A stretch of 64,000 bases of DNA from Athripsodes cinereus (GCA_947579605.1 OX388311.1:29080951-29144950), one strand, 5' to 3'. Positions 1-11,089 are shown, counted from the first letter of the stretch. Numbers and translations are program-made. Notes: generated from the sequence alone by a model not told the origin.

Positions 1-299
1 GTTACGTTGATAAACCTAGGTACCTTAATGATAATAGACAATTTATAATGCGCCGTTTTGTAGAATAAATCCACTTCAAGGGCGCATAACCTTCACCTTC
101 CTATGATAATGCGACTATCACATTGTCATTACAAATGTAGGAACCTTTGATTATAGTCCTTGTTAATAACATTCTTACTTGATTTAAAAGTCAATATCAA
201 TGAATAACTAGTAGAAAATTTGCAATTTAAGCGTAGTTCCAAGTTTCCGGGAGAACTTTGAATTAGATACGCGAATTCATTAACTTCCTACTACTACTA
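1..299. other. AT-rich stretch, no feature recognised
   Basis: I see no open frame with coding character and no recognisable repeat. The right edge (CTACTACTACTAT) is the microsatellite tail of the S1 copy that follows. Confidence 0.5.
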
Positions 300-537
300 T
301 ACCGTCGTGACATACCTTTCACACAAATGGGGTGCCAGTGGACCAGCTGATGCTTGTATTAAGCAAGCAAGCTCGACAGCAAAATATTAAGACATTCAGG
401 ATGGGTGGTAAACCTTATCGCTGAATTTTAGATGGAAAAGGTCTTTCTTTTTTCGAACAGCTGACTTTTGAAGAACACTCGAAAACTTACGGAAAAGAGT
501 GGGAGACCAATTCTTTGCCGGGTGCTTCACGGAAAAT
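300..537 (-). mobile_element. S1 element (RTE-tailed SINE-like), near full length
   Basis: Read on the minus strand, this copy runs from a CCGTG(A)AGCACCCGG-like 5' block through TTTTCGAGTGTTC and CAGCGATAAGG to the terminal block with CCCCATTTGTG and TCACGACGGTATAG. A (TAG)n tail appears as CTACTACTACTAT on the plus strand just left of it. It has no reading frame of its own. The family is defined by over 35 copies in this window. The best-bounded copies are 13885-14128 and 26747-26992. Confidence 0.85.
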
Positions 538-861
538 TAAATGTCATAATATGAATGTTCGACATAATATTATGGAGTAGGTTCATTATTGAAAAAATGA
601 TTCGTGATTAAGAATTTTCATTTAGTCGGGATTAATTTCAGACATGTCTAGTTAGTATAGTTTAAATAATTATGCTTTATCTTTACGATGATTTTGCTAC
701 CAACTATTTCAGTATTTGTACATTGTGGAAGATATTAGCCATGTTCAAGCGATTGGATTGGTTGAAATGGACGAAAACTGAAAATTTTTGAAGAGGACTT
801 TTTATCCAGTAGGTAGTGGAGAGACTATGAGGACTTGCAGCTAAGTAAAGTCTTCTCTTTC
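538..861. other. AT-rich stretch, no feature recognised
   Basis: No gene, RNA or repeat recognised. It separates an S1 copy from a nested pair of RTE-A tails. Confidence 0.5.
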
Positions 862-2110
862 TGTCTATACTCTCACGCCTTGTCCTAGGTGGCGTAGGCA
901 GAGAGATCTGAACGCCATATTTATCTATTATTACATACTTATTTCGCTTCCTACATCTTCATCCATTTTCTCAAACATACTTTCATGTAGATTTTTTTTG
1001 ATTTACCTACGTACTCAATTCACTTAGTTCTCGGACGACCACGTTTTCTCACACCCACACACCCCTCTTTAGATAAATATACCTTATCGTACACCTTATC
1101 CTTTTATCATCCATTCGTTCCACATGTCCAAACCATTGCAACTAATTCTCTATCTATCTATCTATTCCCTCACGCCGTATCCCAAGTGGGGTAGGCAGAG
1201 AGAACGGAACGCCAATTAGATCTGTCCTTACATACCTACTTCTTTCGCTTCCTCTACAGTCATACAATTTCTCATGCACGCACGTCGGTTTCTTTTACTC
1301 AAAACACGGCCGTCCTTGAGATTTTGATCTACATGTTCAAGCCATGTAGTTCTCGGACGCCCGCGCTTCCTCACACCCCTCCTTTCAGCCAAGTATATCC
1401 TCTTTGTCATTCTTTCCTCTGTCATTCGTTCCACATGACCAAACCATCTCAATTTATTTACACGCATTCTATCCACAACGCTCCTCTTGCATCCACTCAT
1501 TTTTCTAATATCCTCATTCCTCACTCTATCACGCAACGTTTTACCAACCATCCTCCTCAGCGATCTCATCTCCACAGCATTTATTCCACTTTCGTCCTTC
1601 TTCAACCATGTTCACGTTTCGCTTGCATACATAAGTGTCGGTACCAGGATGGTATTGTGCACTAGCAATTTTGCCATGTTCGACACATTGTCATTGCTGA
1701 CAATGGGCCGAAGTGCACCGTTAATCCTAGCACCGGCTACTTTTCTTCCTTCGATATCCTTGTCACATCTTCCATCCCTCGCAAACAAACTTCATCAATA
1801 TACATACCTACTCGTCCACTTGCTCCAAACATTCATTTTCAACCTTTACATCGCACATTGTTCTATCAATCTCTCTTTCAAAAACCAGCACTTTCGTCTT
1901 TGTCACATTCATTTTTATCCCATACATACTACAACTATCATATAAAACTAATTTAAACATATTCTTATCCACAAAACTCTTCAATTATCCTGATATTCTC
2001 ATTCTTTATTCACGTTTTACCAAGAATTTTACCCACCGATTGCATCTTCACAGCATTTATTCCGCTTTCGTCTCTCTTCAACTACAACCAAGTTTCGCTT
2101 GCATGCATGA
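862..2110 (-). pseudogene. Older RTE-A retrotransposon tail, split by a younger RTE-A insertion
   Basis: The two parts, 862-1147 and 1946-2110, are decayed minus-strand pieces of one RTE-type non-LTR element. Part 1 gives the C-terminal end (the WFGHVERM region and the 3' terminal block GGCGTAGGCAGAGAG). Part 2 continues immediately upstream in the protein (RNEDIR and NAVEMRSL region). When the intervening 1148-1945 and one copy of the 8-bp duplication AACTAATT are removed, the two parts align continuously with the intact copy at 15000-15400. This element was therefore already here when the younger copy landed. It carries indels and stops and is non-functional. Confidence 0.85.
1148..1945 (-). 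mobile_element. RTE-A non-LTR retrotransposon, 5'-truncated, with perfect 8-bp TSD
   Basis: This is a 798-bp minus-strand copy flanked by AACTAATT at 1140-1147 and 1946-1953. The open C-terminal part at 1228-1605 begins KKDESGINAVEMRSLRRM and carries WFGHVERM and RGRPRTTWLEHVDQ. This is the conserved C-terminal tail of arthropod RTE endonuclease/reverse transcriptase proteins, downstream of the RT domain. The upstream part (1606-1945) matches the RT-proximal segment seen in the 29215-29942 copy but has frame shifts. The 3' end is a (GATA)n tail seen as TCTATCTATCTATC on the plus strand. Endonuclease and RT catalytic domains are absent because of 5' truncation, as expected from target-primed reverse transcription. 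It cannot move on its own. Confidence 0.9.
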
Positions 2111-3984
2111 CTAAAGAACGTGGAATAATTTTTTTAAAGGTAAATAATAATCACTAACGAACAGCATTTCAACTGCATAAAAAAATAATTTGATTGTACA
2201 TATCTTGCTTTTTAATTGGGTACTCACATTAATTTTTAAATTTACCATATAGAGTGATACATTATATATATTGTCGTAAGGTTGTTCCACTGCATCACGT
2301 GAGTATTGTGTTATCATCAGCTGTAGTGATTCATTTTCCGGTTTGACATGAAATTTATGAAATTCCGTACAGTAAATAACATAAAGAAAATCTAGGTAAC
2401 TAAATGAGTATGACAGTTGTTATTATTACCTATCTATGTAAATGCATAGGTAAATAATAAAATGTACTTTTTTAAATACCTACATATTATTATTCTATTG
2501 TTCATTATACAACGTATATTTAATATTGTTGATTAATAATAACAATAAGAATTTACCAAGGATATTCGGAAATTCCAGAAAATACCTCAGATAATAAATA
2601 TGTAACTGGGTATCTTTTTTCTTACATTACTAATAATCATCAGAGGCGGGACATTTAGAATTTTACCGCGGAGTTTTTGAAGTATTTTGTGTGTCAAGTG
2701 GTAATCACTTCAATACGGGAATAAAATATGTATATGTGCAATTGAGGCGTAATTATTTATTTTTGCTTTACTCTATAATAATAATAAAAAGACAATTTGT
2801 ATTTGGCGCTGTTTAATGATCAGTGACCATCTCAAGAGCGCCGTGGCTTTTTAGTTAAGTATATTATTGTTAAGTATGTTTTCTTTTAAAATGTATTTTT
2901 GTTCTGATTACGAGAAAATTTAGATGACAATATCTAGTACAATCAATAAACAGAAGGCAAGTTTATCGTCGAGTCGCGATCTCTTTAATTTAATTGAAAT
3001 CAATATTATGCAATTTGTGTGGTAGGTATACCTTTTTTGATTTCCGATAATATAACATTGCTTCAGAGTGGCGGTTTTGCTTTTGTACTCCGCAACTCAA
3101 GATTTCATACTTTGTGACGGAGGACAGAAATTTGAGATGTCATTTATCAAATGTATGCTGATTCAAAATGGTCTTTATCCAGTCTTGTTTTTCTTATACC
3201 TACCCTTTAAATTAATGATCCTCTCAGTGGTGCATGGTGAAAACGAGCCTTTCAGAGGGATTCTGCGTCAATAAAATTGAGTCATTTTTCTAAGATTTAT
3301 TTGAGTTTTTCACAGGTATTGTTATAAACCCAAATACAGCTTTGTACAACTATCACAGTAAACTAAAAGCTAGTCCTTCGGGCCATTTTTATGGCACAGA
3401 CAAACAAGACAAAAAAGTAGGTATGGTGTTGTATTGTATCAGCATATTGAAATTAAACGAATGCCATTATCTTTTTTTCATATTTATCTAGGCATGTGAC
3501 ATATAAAACTAGGAATATCTGGTAAATAATTGTACCTATTTACTATCATAATAGATGCATGCAATTTATTTTCAAACAATCAACAATAATAATGACTGAC
3601 AATCAACCACAATCAATTTGTTATACCAATTGAATCCATAATATCAAACGCCTATAATCATCAATAAATGTACATTGTTCATACACATTCCTACATATGA
3701 AGAAAATACTGTAATATTATTTATTATCAGTAATATGGCAACACATTGAAAATATATAAATTCTTTAAATGCTTTCTAAATTCAAATGCAAGTTGTTCGA
3801 ATTCAAGTGCAAATCAATCAACACTGCCTTCTGATAGAATATGTTATGGATCAAGTTCGAACATTTTTGAACGTGCCTTTGTATAGTTGGAAATTCGATT
3901 TTCATCTAAATTTAGAAATTAATCTTGACTTGTCATTAGGTGCCATATGTTGTTTTTTATAGAAATTTAATTATTTTTTCAATA
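2111..3984. other. AT-rich intergenic sequence with minor LINE and S2 scraps
   Basis: No gene is visible. Two scraps are recognisable. Positions 2803-2862 resemble the LINE tail at 13467-13525 (GGCGCTGTTTAATGAT and GAGCGCCGTGGC). Positions 3318-3378 match the minus-strand body of the S2 SINE (TTGTTATAAACCCAAATACA and CACAGTAAACTAAAAGCTAG). The rest shows no structure I can support. Confidence 0.5.
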
Positions 3985-4216
3985 TTCCATGGATTTCCGG
4001 GAAAATAATAGGCAGGTAGCCCACTCTTTTGAGTAACTCGTGAAACATTACGTATTAAGACATTTTTGAGATCTTAATTATTCAGTTCAGCGATGAGGTA
4101 GGCCACTCATCCTGAATCGATTTACTTTAATCGGCACGGAGAAATTGACACACATGTTTATTGCGTCCAATTAGTCCGTGGTTACCCCATTTGTGGGAAA
4201 TGCCGTGATGGTATGA
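3985..4216 (+). mobile_element. S1 element, degenerate full-length copy
   Basis: The ordered S1 blocks are present: a decayed 5' part, TTCAGCGATGAGGTAGGCCA, CATCCTGAAT, GGCACGGAGA, then TTACCCCATTTGTGGGAAAT and GCCGTGATGGTATG at the 3' end. Numerous substitutions mark an old copy. Confidence 0.8.
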
Positions 4217-5000
4217 AATTATTATTTTTGTTTGAAAATCATGAAAAAAACAATTAAATCCAAAATTGAATAGTAGAAGTAGTAACAATTGAAATTAGTA
4301 AGAAAAAAAAACTAGTCGGTAAATAAAACTGATTTACAACTAGGATTTAAAGTTTAAACAATATTGCCGTCCTTATTAACTAGAATAAATTAAAACGTTA
4401 CAATTGTTACAATATTTTAGTTTTTCCTTGTATACCTACCTCTTCTTTATGTATTATAGTACCCCCCCCCCCTTTTTCTGCCCATGACGATCAGTTGTGA
4501 GAAATGTTCTACAAATCACATTCTGCGTAGCGGAAAATAGTTTTTCTTTTGCGTTGTTACCACTGAAATTGTTCCTTAGGTATAATGTCAAAAAAAAAGA
4601 GAGAATCTTCGGTACCTAAGGTAGATATTCCATAAGTGCACCATACAACAAAATGTTGGGAGTGAGGTTTTTAATTTGGTTAGAATTAACTTAAGACATG
4701 TCTAGTTATATACCTACGTCTATATACGTATTTTTTGTGAGTAACAAGTGGCGCAACAAGTGTCGCAACAAGTGTTTTCAGTACTATATCTCCATTTACT
4801 TTTCTAATTTCAAATACTCCCGCCGGCGTTGCGAACATCTTATCAAAAATGTCTACCAACTATCATGTAAACACCGCCATGTGCATCGCGGAGTTGGCAA
4901 TGTTAAACTTGTTTTATCAGACAAACTATACACACCTCATTCACACCACATATCAATGTTATATAGTAAGAGCGAGATAACTATACAATATAGTCCGCGA
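4217..5000. other. Upstream region of the carbonic anhydrase exon, no gene recognised
   Basis: The region contains a run of ten C residues at about 4462-4471 and a locally less AT-rich segment at 4740-4960. The 103-codon open frame there has no domain I recognise and is probably chance. It may hold upstream regulatory sequence, by position only. Confidence 0.3.
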
Positions 5001-5002
5001 GG

Positions 5003-5027
5003 TATATAAGGTCATATAACATCCAGT
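5003..5027 (+). promoter_or_regulatory. Possible core promoter: TATA box plus initiator-like CAGT
   Basis: TATATAAG at 5003-5010 is followed by CCAGTG with a possible start A at 5025, about 470 bp upstream of the carbonic anhydrase ATG. The TATA-to-start spacing (about 22 bp) is shorter than the usual ~30, and the intervening sequence has upstream ATGs (for example at 5093 and 5247). This is therefore a weak candidate that could equally be chance in AT-rich DNA. Confidence 0.2.
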
Positions 5028-5493
5028 GAAGTCGGGTGAAAAATAAATTACAAAAAAATTTACACCTGTTACTTGAATTTTCCTTATAAACGCTGATGAG
5101 AATTTGTAATTGTTTTTTGTTATTTGTATTCAATTGTGTACTAAAGGTGTTTTTCTATGATTTTTTCGTGTTATTTTGCTGTATCGTTACGTAGTTACGC
5201 GAGTACGTTTTTTATCATAAGACGCCACTGATCCCACAGCCCAGAGATGGAGGGAGTTATTAAAACATTGTTGGAGTTTACCAGACAGTAATTCGTCGGC
5301 CGTACACTTGGAAATAAGTCTACCGTACGTATCTCCGTAAAAATTAATTAAACAATATATTTTAAAATATAAAATATATTTTCAAAACGCAACAAAGCAA
5401 ATATTACAACGCGGTCAATATTAAAAAAAATATTCAATAATATTTTTTAATTGTTTTTTGTGTTTGACGAATTTTTAAATTTTCAATATCAAA

Positions 5494-5527
5494 ATGAGCG
5501 CTGACTGGGGATACACCGCCGCTAACG
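5494..5527 (+). CDS. Alpha-carbonic anhydrase, first coding exon (partial gene)
   Basis: The exon reads MSADWGYTAAN followed by G of a split Gly codon, then GTAAGA. The pattern M-S-x-x-W-G-Y-x-x-x-N-G is the N-terminus of cytosolic alpha-carbonic anhydrases, zinc enzymes that hydrate CO2 to bicarbonate. In this family the first coding exon ends at exactly this Asn-Gly in phase 1. Both the residues and the intron position fit. The ATG context (ATCAAAATGA) is favourable and is the first ATG in a run of AT-rich leader. No zinc-binding histidines can be seen because they lie in later exons, which I did not find in the window. The identification rests on 12 residues plus the splice phase, so it is likely but not proven. 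Confidence 0.75.
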
Positions 5528-5533
5528 GTAAGA
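5528..5533 (+). other. 5' splice donor of carbonic anhydrase intron 1
   Basis: GTAAGA directly follows the phase-1 G of the split Gly codon. It is a near-consensus donor. With no downstream exon recognised, the intron would run past the window end (over 58 kb). Confidence 0.7.
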
Positions 5534-8065
5534 TTTTTATACTATTAATCATTTCTAAAAAAAATACATCGAAAAAAGCATAAAATTCATATACAATTAA
5601 TTTCATATTGATTAGAAATCACGTCATATATCGACACGCATCAAAATTCTATGTCCCAAAATTTTACTTATTCTTAATCCATCTCTTTTCTCTGGTACCC
5701 CCCTCGTATATGGTATTAGAGTATTAGAACTCGTTTTTTGTCTACCTACTACTCCAAACATTGCCCGCTGTACTGTACAAAGGCCTGATGTTAATGTGTG
5801 CGTGTGCGAGCGCGTCTTTCAAACATGTATAAGTGTGCATTTTACAACACAACAATAACAACAATAAATACACAAATCAAGAAGGTACTAATACACATAC
5901 ATTAATCAATATACGTATATTGAATAATGTTTCTTTTCAAAAATCGAACGATCGTATAATACAGTACCTATGTATAAAATGTTCATAATAAAATCGCATC
6001 TTTTTCAAATGTGTTGGTATGCCCACTACTACTTATCCTTATCCTTATATCTTATAAAAATGATTTTTGAATTTACATACTAACGAAGACCGGGCTATAC
6101 TCGCCCATTTCAAGGAATTTGCGTTCCATTGACCTGACCATTACAAGATGAGGTATCTATTTCAAATAAAAACCCACTAAATGCCGTACTTTCTTTTACA
6201 GAAGCGAGAAAAACAGCAAAAAAGAGTGTAAAAAAAAAGTGTGAATGAGATAAAAAATACGTTTTTTGCGTGAGTTTGAAAGAGTGCGAAAATGTTCTTT
6301 ACCGCCAAAATTGTGTGCCATAAGATATTGCCATATTAAAATTAATTATGAAAAGTACTATAAATATTTATGATTAATTTCTAAAAAATAAGCACAATCA
6401 GACTTTTTTAAGTTCATGCAAATAAAAACATTTAAAATATTTTTAATTTCGTGCAAATAAACACATTTTAAATATTTTTTGCGTAAATAATCCAATTTAA
6501 AAATATTAAGCACGTGCTAATTGAAAAGCCAAAAACAATATGTTATTCGTCTGGCAATAATTTGTGTCATTATAACATTCCAAAATGGCGATTAATGAAC
6601 GATGTGTCAAAAAGTACGTTCAATATTTAATTTAACATCAGGTGAGAATTAATTTACGTTTTCTATCTAATTAATTTTTCTATCTAATCTATTAAACCTG
6701 CTTTACATTTTTATTACTAAAGAGTTAACAGTATATTTTTTTTGCAGAAACACAAAACGGTGCATTGCGATCTGGATGCTCATTTTTCAATGATGAAATT
6801 AATGATTAAGAAATTAGAAATTAAATTGATAATAAATTAATGACAACGACATTATGGCTTTAGGAATGTCGTGGGAAGAAGTGACAATCATTGCAAAGAA
6901 TCTGAACGGAAAAGACTGTATTCTCTTCTCTTCGTTCCCAGGAAAATCTTGAAGGTTGATCGAGTAGTTGTTTTATGAATTTTTGATGCAATAAATGAAT
7001 TAATATAATAAAACTTTCTCTTTTCCTATGATGTTTTATAAAATATGTAGTTGAATAGGAAATTAAGAAAAAATAGGTGAGTATCCATTATTTTATTGCA
7101 ATGATTACGTTCTGGTTATATTTTTTGATGTGACATGACATGATTTATATTTTTGCAAAGTATCTTAATTACAAAAAAGGAGAAGGTATGTATTGTTCTT
7201 CTATTTTAATGTTCCCTTTATGCTTTGTGTGGAAAGATGACAATTTTGACTTATTTTGAAATGCTTTTAAGCCTCAGATTTCAAAAATATAGTAGACCTT
7301 TATTATTTCTTAGTATTTGTGGGAATCGGCACAAATATTTGAGCCCGTACATATCCCTAATTTAGGAAAGGCATGTTGAATAATAAACTCTATACATAAT
7401 CACAGACTCCAGGCCAAAAATATTTCAAATATCTTATTTATTGACAAAGATATCAACATTTTAATGAGGTAATGAATGAAAATTTGACTTCCTGATTGCC
7501 GAAATCGTAAGCAAAACATTTTCATCATATTGAATTAATTTCAAAATGGAAGTGATAAAAAATACAACAAAACTGAATCTTAAAGCTTGGAGATTATTTT
7601 GGTTTTAAAACATCATGCTTGCACATCATGAAAACTACTAATTTGTGTAAATTAGAATTGCATAATTTCGGCATATTTTCATTCAATTTCATAGACCACA
7701 TATGACAGACTAAATATGACACATGAGAAAAAAAAACAAAGAAAAATAATTGTGAAAATGAAATTATGAAATTCATAGACAATATTGTAGGTATGCGATT
7801 TCCAATAAATACATAGGTAGGTACTTTTCTCAATCAACGAGTAGTATTTATTTTGACCTAATATTTTCATGAGTCTTTAAAAAAATCTGATGGAAGTATT
7901 TCAATTAAAAATATAATACTTCAGAATATTGAAGAATGTACATTCATTCATCAAGGTTTCTTTTGGGAATACAGGGAGGGAATGCCTATATAGGAAACAT
8001 TAATTGTTTCGTTCCTTTTTAAGAACTGTTTTCCTTATAGGTACCTATATATACATATATTTTTT
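5534..8065. other. Start of presumed intron 1, AT-rich, few features
   Basis: A short GT-rich run lies near 5797-5815. A LINE scrap sits at 6855-6960. A donor-like CAGGTGAGA (6640) and an acceptor-like TTTTTTTTGCAG (6736-6748) lie about 100 bp apart, but the flanking sequence does not code. I see no gene. Confidence 0.4.
6855..6960 (+). repeat. Decayed C-terminal scrap of a non-LTR retrotransposon (GMSW family)
   Basis: AGGAATGTCGTGGGAAGAAG encodes G-M-S-W-E-E. It matches the GMSWKEVTQLAQ segment of the better copy at 50998-51306 on the opposite strand. The remainder is mutated beyond reading. Confidence 0.5.
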
Positions 8066-10078
8066 TAGGACTTTTATCCAAGTAGGTACCAACTCATTTT
8101 TTTAATGATATATGAGCGTGAAAGGTGTCATACTTCTAGATTTTACAATGGGAAAAGGATTTTAGTACTTTTATCCACGTAGGTACCTACCCATATTTTT
8201 ATCGAAATATGGCCGTGTGGGATGTCAAACTTCAAGATTTTACAGTGGGAAAAGGATTTCAGTACTTTTATCCACATAGGTACCTACCTATTTTATTTAT
8301 TGAAATATAGCCGTGTGGGATGTCAAACTACAAGATTTTACAGTGGGAAAAGGATTTCGGTACTTTTATCCACGTAGGTACCTACCCATTTTATTTATTG
8401 AATTATGGCCGTGTGGGATGTCAAACTTCAAGATTTTACAGTGGGAAAAGGATTTTAGTACTTTTATCCACGTAGGTACCTACCCATTTTTTTTATCGAA
8501 ATATGGCCGTGTGGGATGTCAAACTTCAAGATTTTACAGTGGGAAAAGGATTTTAGTACTTTTATCCACGTAGGTACCTACCCATTTTTTTATCGAAATA
8601 TGGCCGTGTGGGATGTCAAACTTCAAGATTTTACAGTGGGAAAAGGATTTCAGTACTTTTATCCACATAGGTACCTACCCATTTTATTTATTGAAATATA
8701 GCCGTGTGGGATGTCAAACTACAAGATTTTACAGTGGGAAAAGGATTTCGGTACTTTTATCCACGTAGGTACCTACCCATTTTATTTATTGAATTATGGC
8801 CGTGTGGGATGTCAAACTTCAAGATTTTACAGTGGGAAAAGGATTTTAGTACTTTTATCCACGTAGGTACCTACCCATTTTTTTTATCGAAATATGGCCG
8901 TGTGGGATGTCAAACTTCAAGATTTTACAGTGGAAAAAGGATTTTAGTACTTTTATCCACGTAGGTACCTACCCATTTTTTTATCGAAATATGGCCGTGT
9001 GGGATGTCAAACTTCAAGATTTTACAGTGGGAAAAGGATTTCAGTACTTATATCCACATAGGTACCTACCCATTTTATTTATTGAAATATAGCCGTGTGG
9101 GATGTCAAACTACAAGATTTTACAGTGGGAAAAGGATTTCGGTACTTTTATCCACGAAGGTACCTACACATTTTTTTATTGAAATATGGCCGATTGGGAT
9201 GTCAAACTTCAAGATTTTACAGTGGGAAGAGGATTTTACTACTTTTATCCACGTAGGTACCTACCTATTCTTTTTATTGAAATATGGCCGTGTGGGATGT
9301 CAATCTTCAAGCTTTTACTGAGGGAAAAGGTTTTCAGTACTTTTATCCGTGAAATATGGCCGTGTGGGATGTCAAACTTCAAGATTTTACAGTGGAAAGG
9401 GGATTTCAGTACTTTTATCCACGTAGGTACCTACCCATTTTTTTATTGAAATATGGCCGAGTGGGATGTCAAACTTCAAGATTTTACAGTGGGAAGAGGA
9501 TTTTAGTACTTTTATCCACGTAGGTACCTTCCCATTTTATTTATTGAAATATGGCCGTGTGGGATGTCAATCTTCAAGCTTTTACAGAGGGAAAAGGTTT
9601 TCAGTACTTTTATCCACGTAGGTACCTACCCATTTTATTTATTGAAATATGGCCGTGTGGGATGTCCAACTTCAAGATTTTACAGTGGGAAAAGGATTTT
9701 AGTACTTTTATCCACGTAGGTACCTACCAATTTTTTTATCGAAATATGGCCGTGTGGGATGTCAAACTTCAAGATTTTACAGTGGGAAAAGGTTTTCAGG
9801 ACTTTTTTCCACGTAGGTACCTACCCATTTTTTTATTGAAATATGGCCGTGTGGGATGTCAAGTTTCAATATTTTACAGTGGGAAAAATTTTAGTACTTT
9901 TATCCACGTAGGTACCTACCCATTTTTTTATTGAAATATGGCCGTGTGGGATGTCAAACTTCAAGATTTTACAGTGGGATGAGGATTTTAGTACCTTTAT
10001 CCACGTAGATACTTCCCATTTTTTTATTGAAATATGGCCGTGTGGGATGTCAAACTTCAAGATTTCAATACCCATTTT
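8066..10078. repeat. Tandem repeat array, ~21 units of ~98 bp
   Basis: Unit starts (the A/T-TATGGCCGTGTGGGATG block) fall near 8110, 8208, 8307, 8404, 8502, 8598, 8698, 8795, 8893, 8989, 9089, 9186, 9284, 9353, 9452, 9550, 9647, 9744, 9840, 9936 and 10035. The spacing is 96-100 bp, except one ~69-bp unit at 9284-9352 with an internal deletion. Each unit has GGCCGTGTGGGATGTCAAAC, CAAGATTTTACAGTGGGAAA, a TTTTATCCAC block, the palindrome GTAGGTACCTAC and a T-rich spacer. Long open frames appear in several phases because 98 is not a multiple of 3 and stops are rare in the unit. These are repeat artefacts, not genes. The first unit and the last unit are degenerate or truncated. Confidence 0.95.
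8208..9185. repeat. 391-bp higher-order repeat inside the tandem array (about 2.5 copies)
   Basis: Variants occur in the order TCAG+CCACATAGG, AGCC+CTACAAG+TCGG, TTATGGCC+TTAG, then TTAG+CCCATTTTTTTATCG. The same four-unit order restarts at 8598 and again at 8989. Open frames at 8313-8573 and 8704-8964 translate identically, 391 bp apart. The units at 8989 and 9089 extend the pattern with a few private changes before it dissolves to the right. Confidence 0.9.
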
Positions 10079-10420
10079 TTTAAATTTACATAAATATGAG
10101 CTGAAAAGGATGTGTAGTAAAAGTCTGAGAGATTGTGTGCGTAACAGTAATATACAAAAGGAATGTGGAATGAAAGTTGGTGTAATTGCAAGGATGAATG
10201 TGAATAAGTTAAGATGACAAGCTCATTTAAATCAAATCCTACAGGACGGTCACGTGTTGAGCACATTGAACAGGAGAGCATGCATGAGGAATTGTATGAC
10301 AGTGACGGAAGCGAAAGATGTATGCAAGGATAGAAGGAAGTGGCTCTCGATCCTTTCTGTCTACCCCGCGAGGAAAGCGGCGTAATGGTATGTATGTATG
10401 TATGTGTATGTAATGTAGGT
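10079..10420 (+). pseudogene. RTE-B retrotransposon tail with internal deletion
   Basis: The plus strand reads LRDCVRNSNIQKECGMKVGV and MNVNKLR, then jumps to HLNQILQDGHVLSTLNRRAC and KDRRKWLSILSVYPARKAA. Compared with 29215-29942 it lacks about 36 residues, the WFGHVERM to RGRPRIKW segment. The end GGCGTAATGGTATG plus a (TATG)n tail is the RTE-B 3' terminus. It directly abuts the last, broken unit of the tandem array. Confidence 0.85.
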
Positions 10421-10552
10421 ATATTGTTATAATTTTATATACTGTTAGTCTCACTAACATATATTCTATTATATGTTCTCTACTTTAATGTGACACTGTG
10501 TATATAGTTGATACAAAAATTATTGCTGCCTACATAAAATAATTTTTATTTA

Positions 10553-11089
10553 TATATCGTTGCCGTGGATGTGAAGTGATCCAACCCACAAGACAGACAT
10601 TCCGAGAAAAGGGGTGTTGAAGTTACGCTGTTACATCCGAAAATACTAATCTTACAATAACCAAGTTATTTTTGCATGGATTTCGCTAAAAAATTTACAC
10701 AATATTCCTGATCACATATTCCACTAATATAAATAACAAAATATTAAAGAATTTATATATTTTAGAAGTAAACACGAATTTATCACTTGGGTTATTTCAC
10801 CACTGTAGCTGAGAAAGATCCACCTGTAAAAAAATTGTTGGAAAGTTACGCGCTATGCGGCTTAGATCTTTTCACTTCTATAATTTAATTGAACTATTTG
10901 TTCCTATATGCGTTACTGAAATGCTCTAACATACTTGCAATGATTGTAAAAACACTTAACATCTCTTCAAAATCTTCCAAAAATGCCCTTTAGGAATATC
11001 AAATCACTTATTTCTCTTCACCACTATGTTCTCCGTGGTGATGTTTTTGTTCTCCGTGTGGCTTGGATCACCTCCACGGCAACGATATA
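10553..11089. mobile_element. Non-autonomous TIR element, ~537 bp
   Basis: The ends are perfect 16-bp inverted repeats, TATATCGTTGCCGTGG at 10553-10568 and its complement at 11074-11089. Similarity continues inward (GTGATCCAA against TTGGATCAC) after a 5-bp offset. The interior has no transposase frame. The flanks are (AT)n, so a TA or TATA duplication cannot be separated from background and the superfamily is undetermined. Confidence 0.7.

Noticed and set aside
1324..1945. Plus-strand ORFs (MIYMFKPCSSRTPAL..., MHPLIFLISS...)
   Set aside because: They are antisense to the RTE-A protein. The same antisense frame recurs at 14969-15259 because the element is repeated.
4462..4471. C10 run as a regulatory element
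   Set aside because: It is a simple homopolymer with no flanking motif. A second C run at ~60500 lies in an unrelated repeat.
6585..6748. Short exon-intron-like signal: ATGGCGATTAATGAACG..., CAGGTGAGA, then TTTTTTTTGCAG
   Set aside because: The frame from the ATG hits a stop before the donor, the downstream piece does not continue any frame, and such signals are expected by chance in this composition.
8313..9934. Many overlapping 60-127-codon ORFs in the tandem array (MWDVKLQDFTVGKGF..., MSNFKILQWEKDF...)
   Set aside because: They occur in several phases of a 98-bp unit that simply lacks stops. The same bases are read in different frames in neighbouring units, and there is no start context, domain or constraint on one frame.
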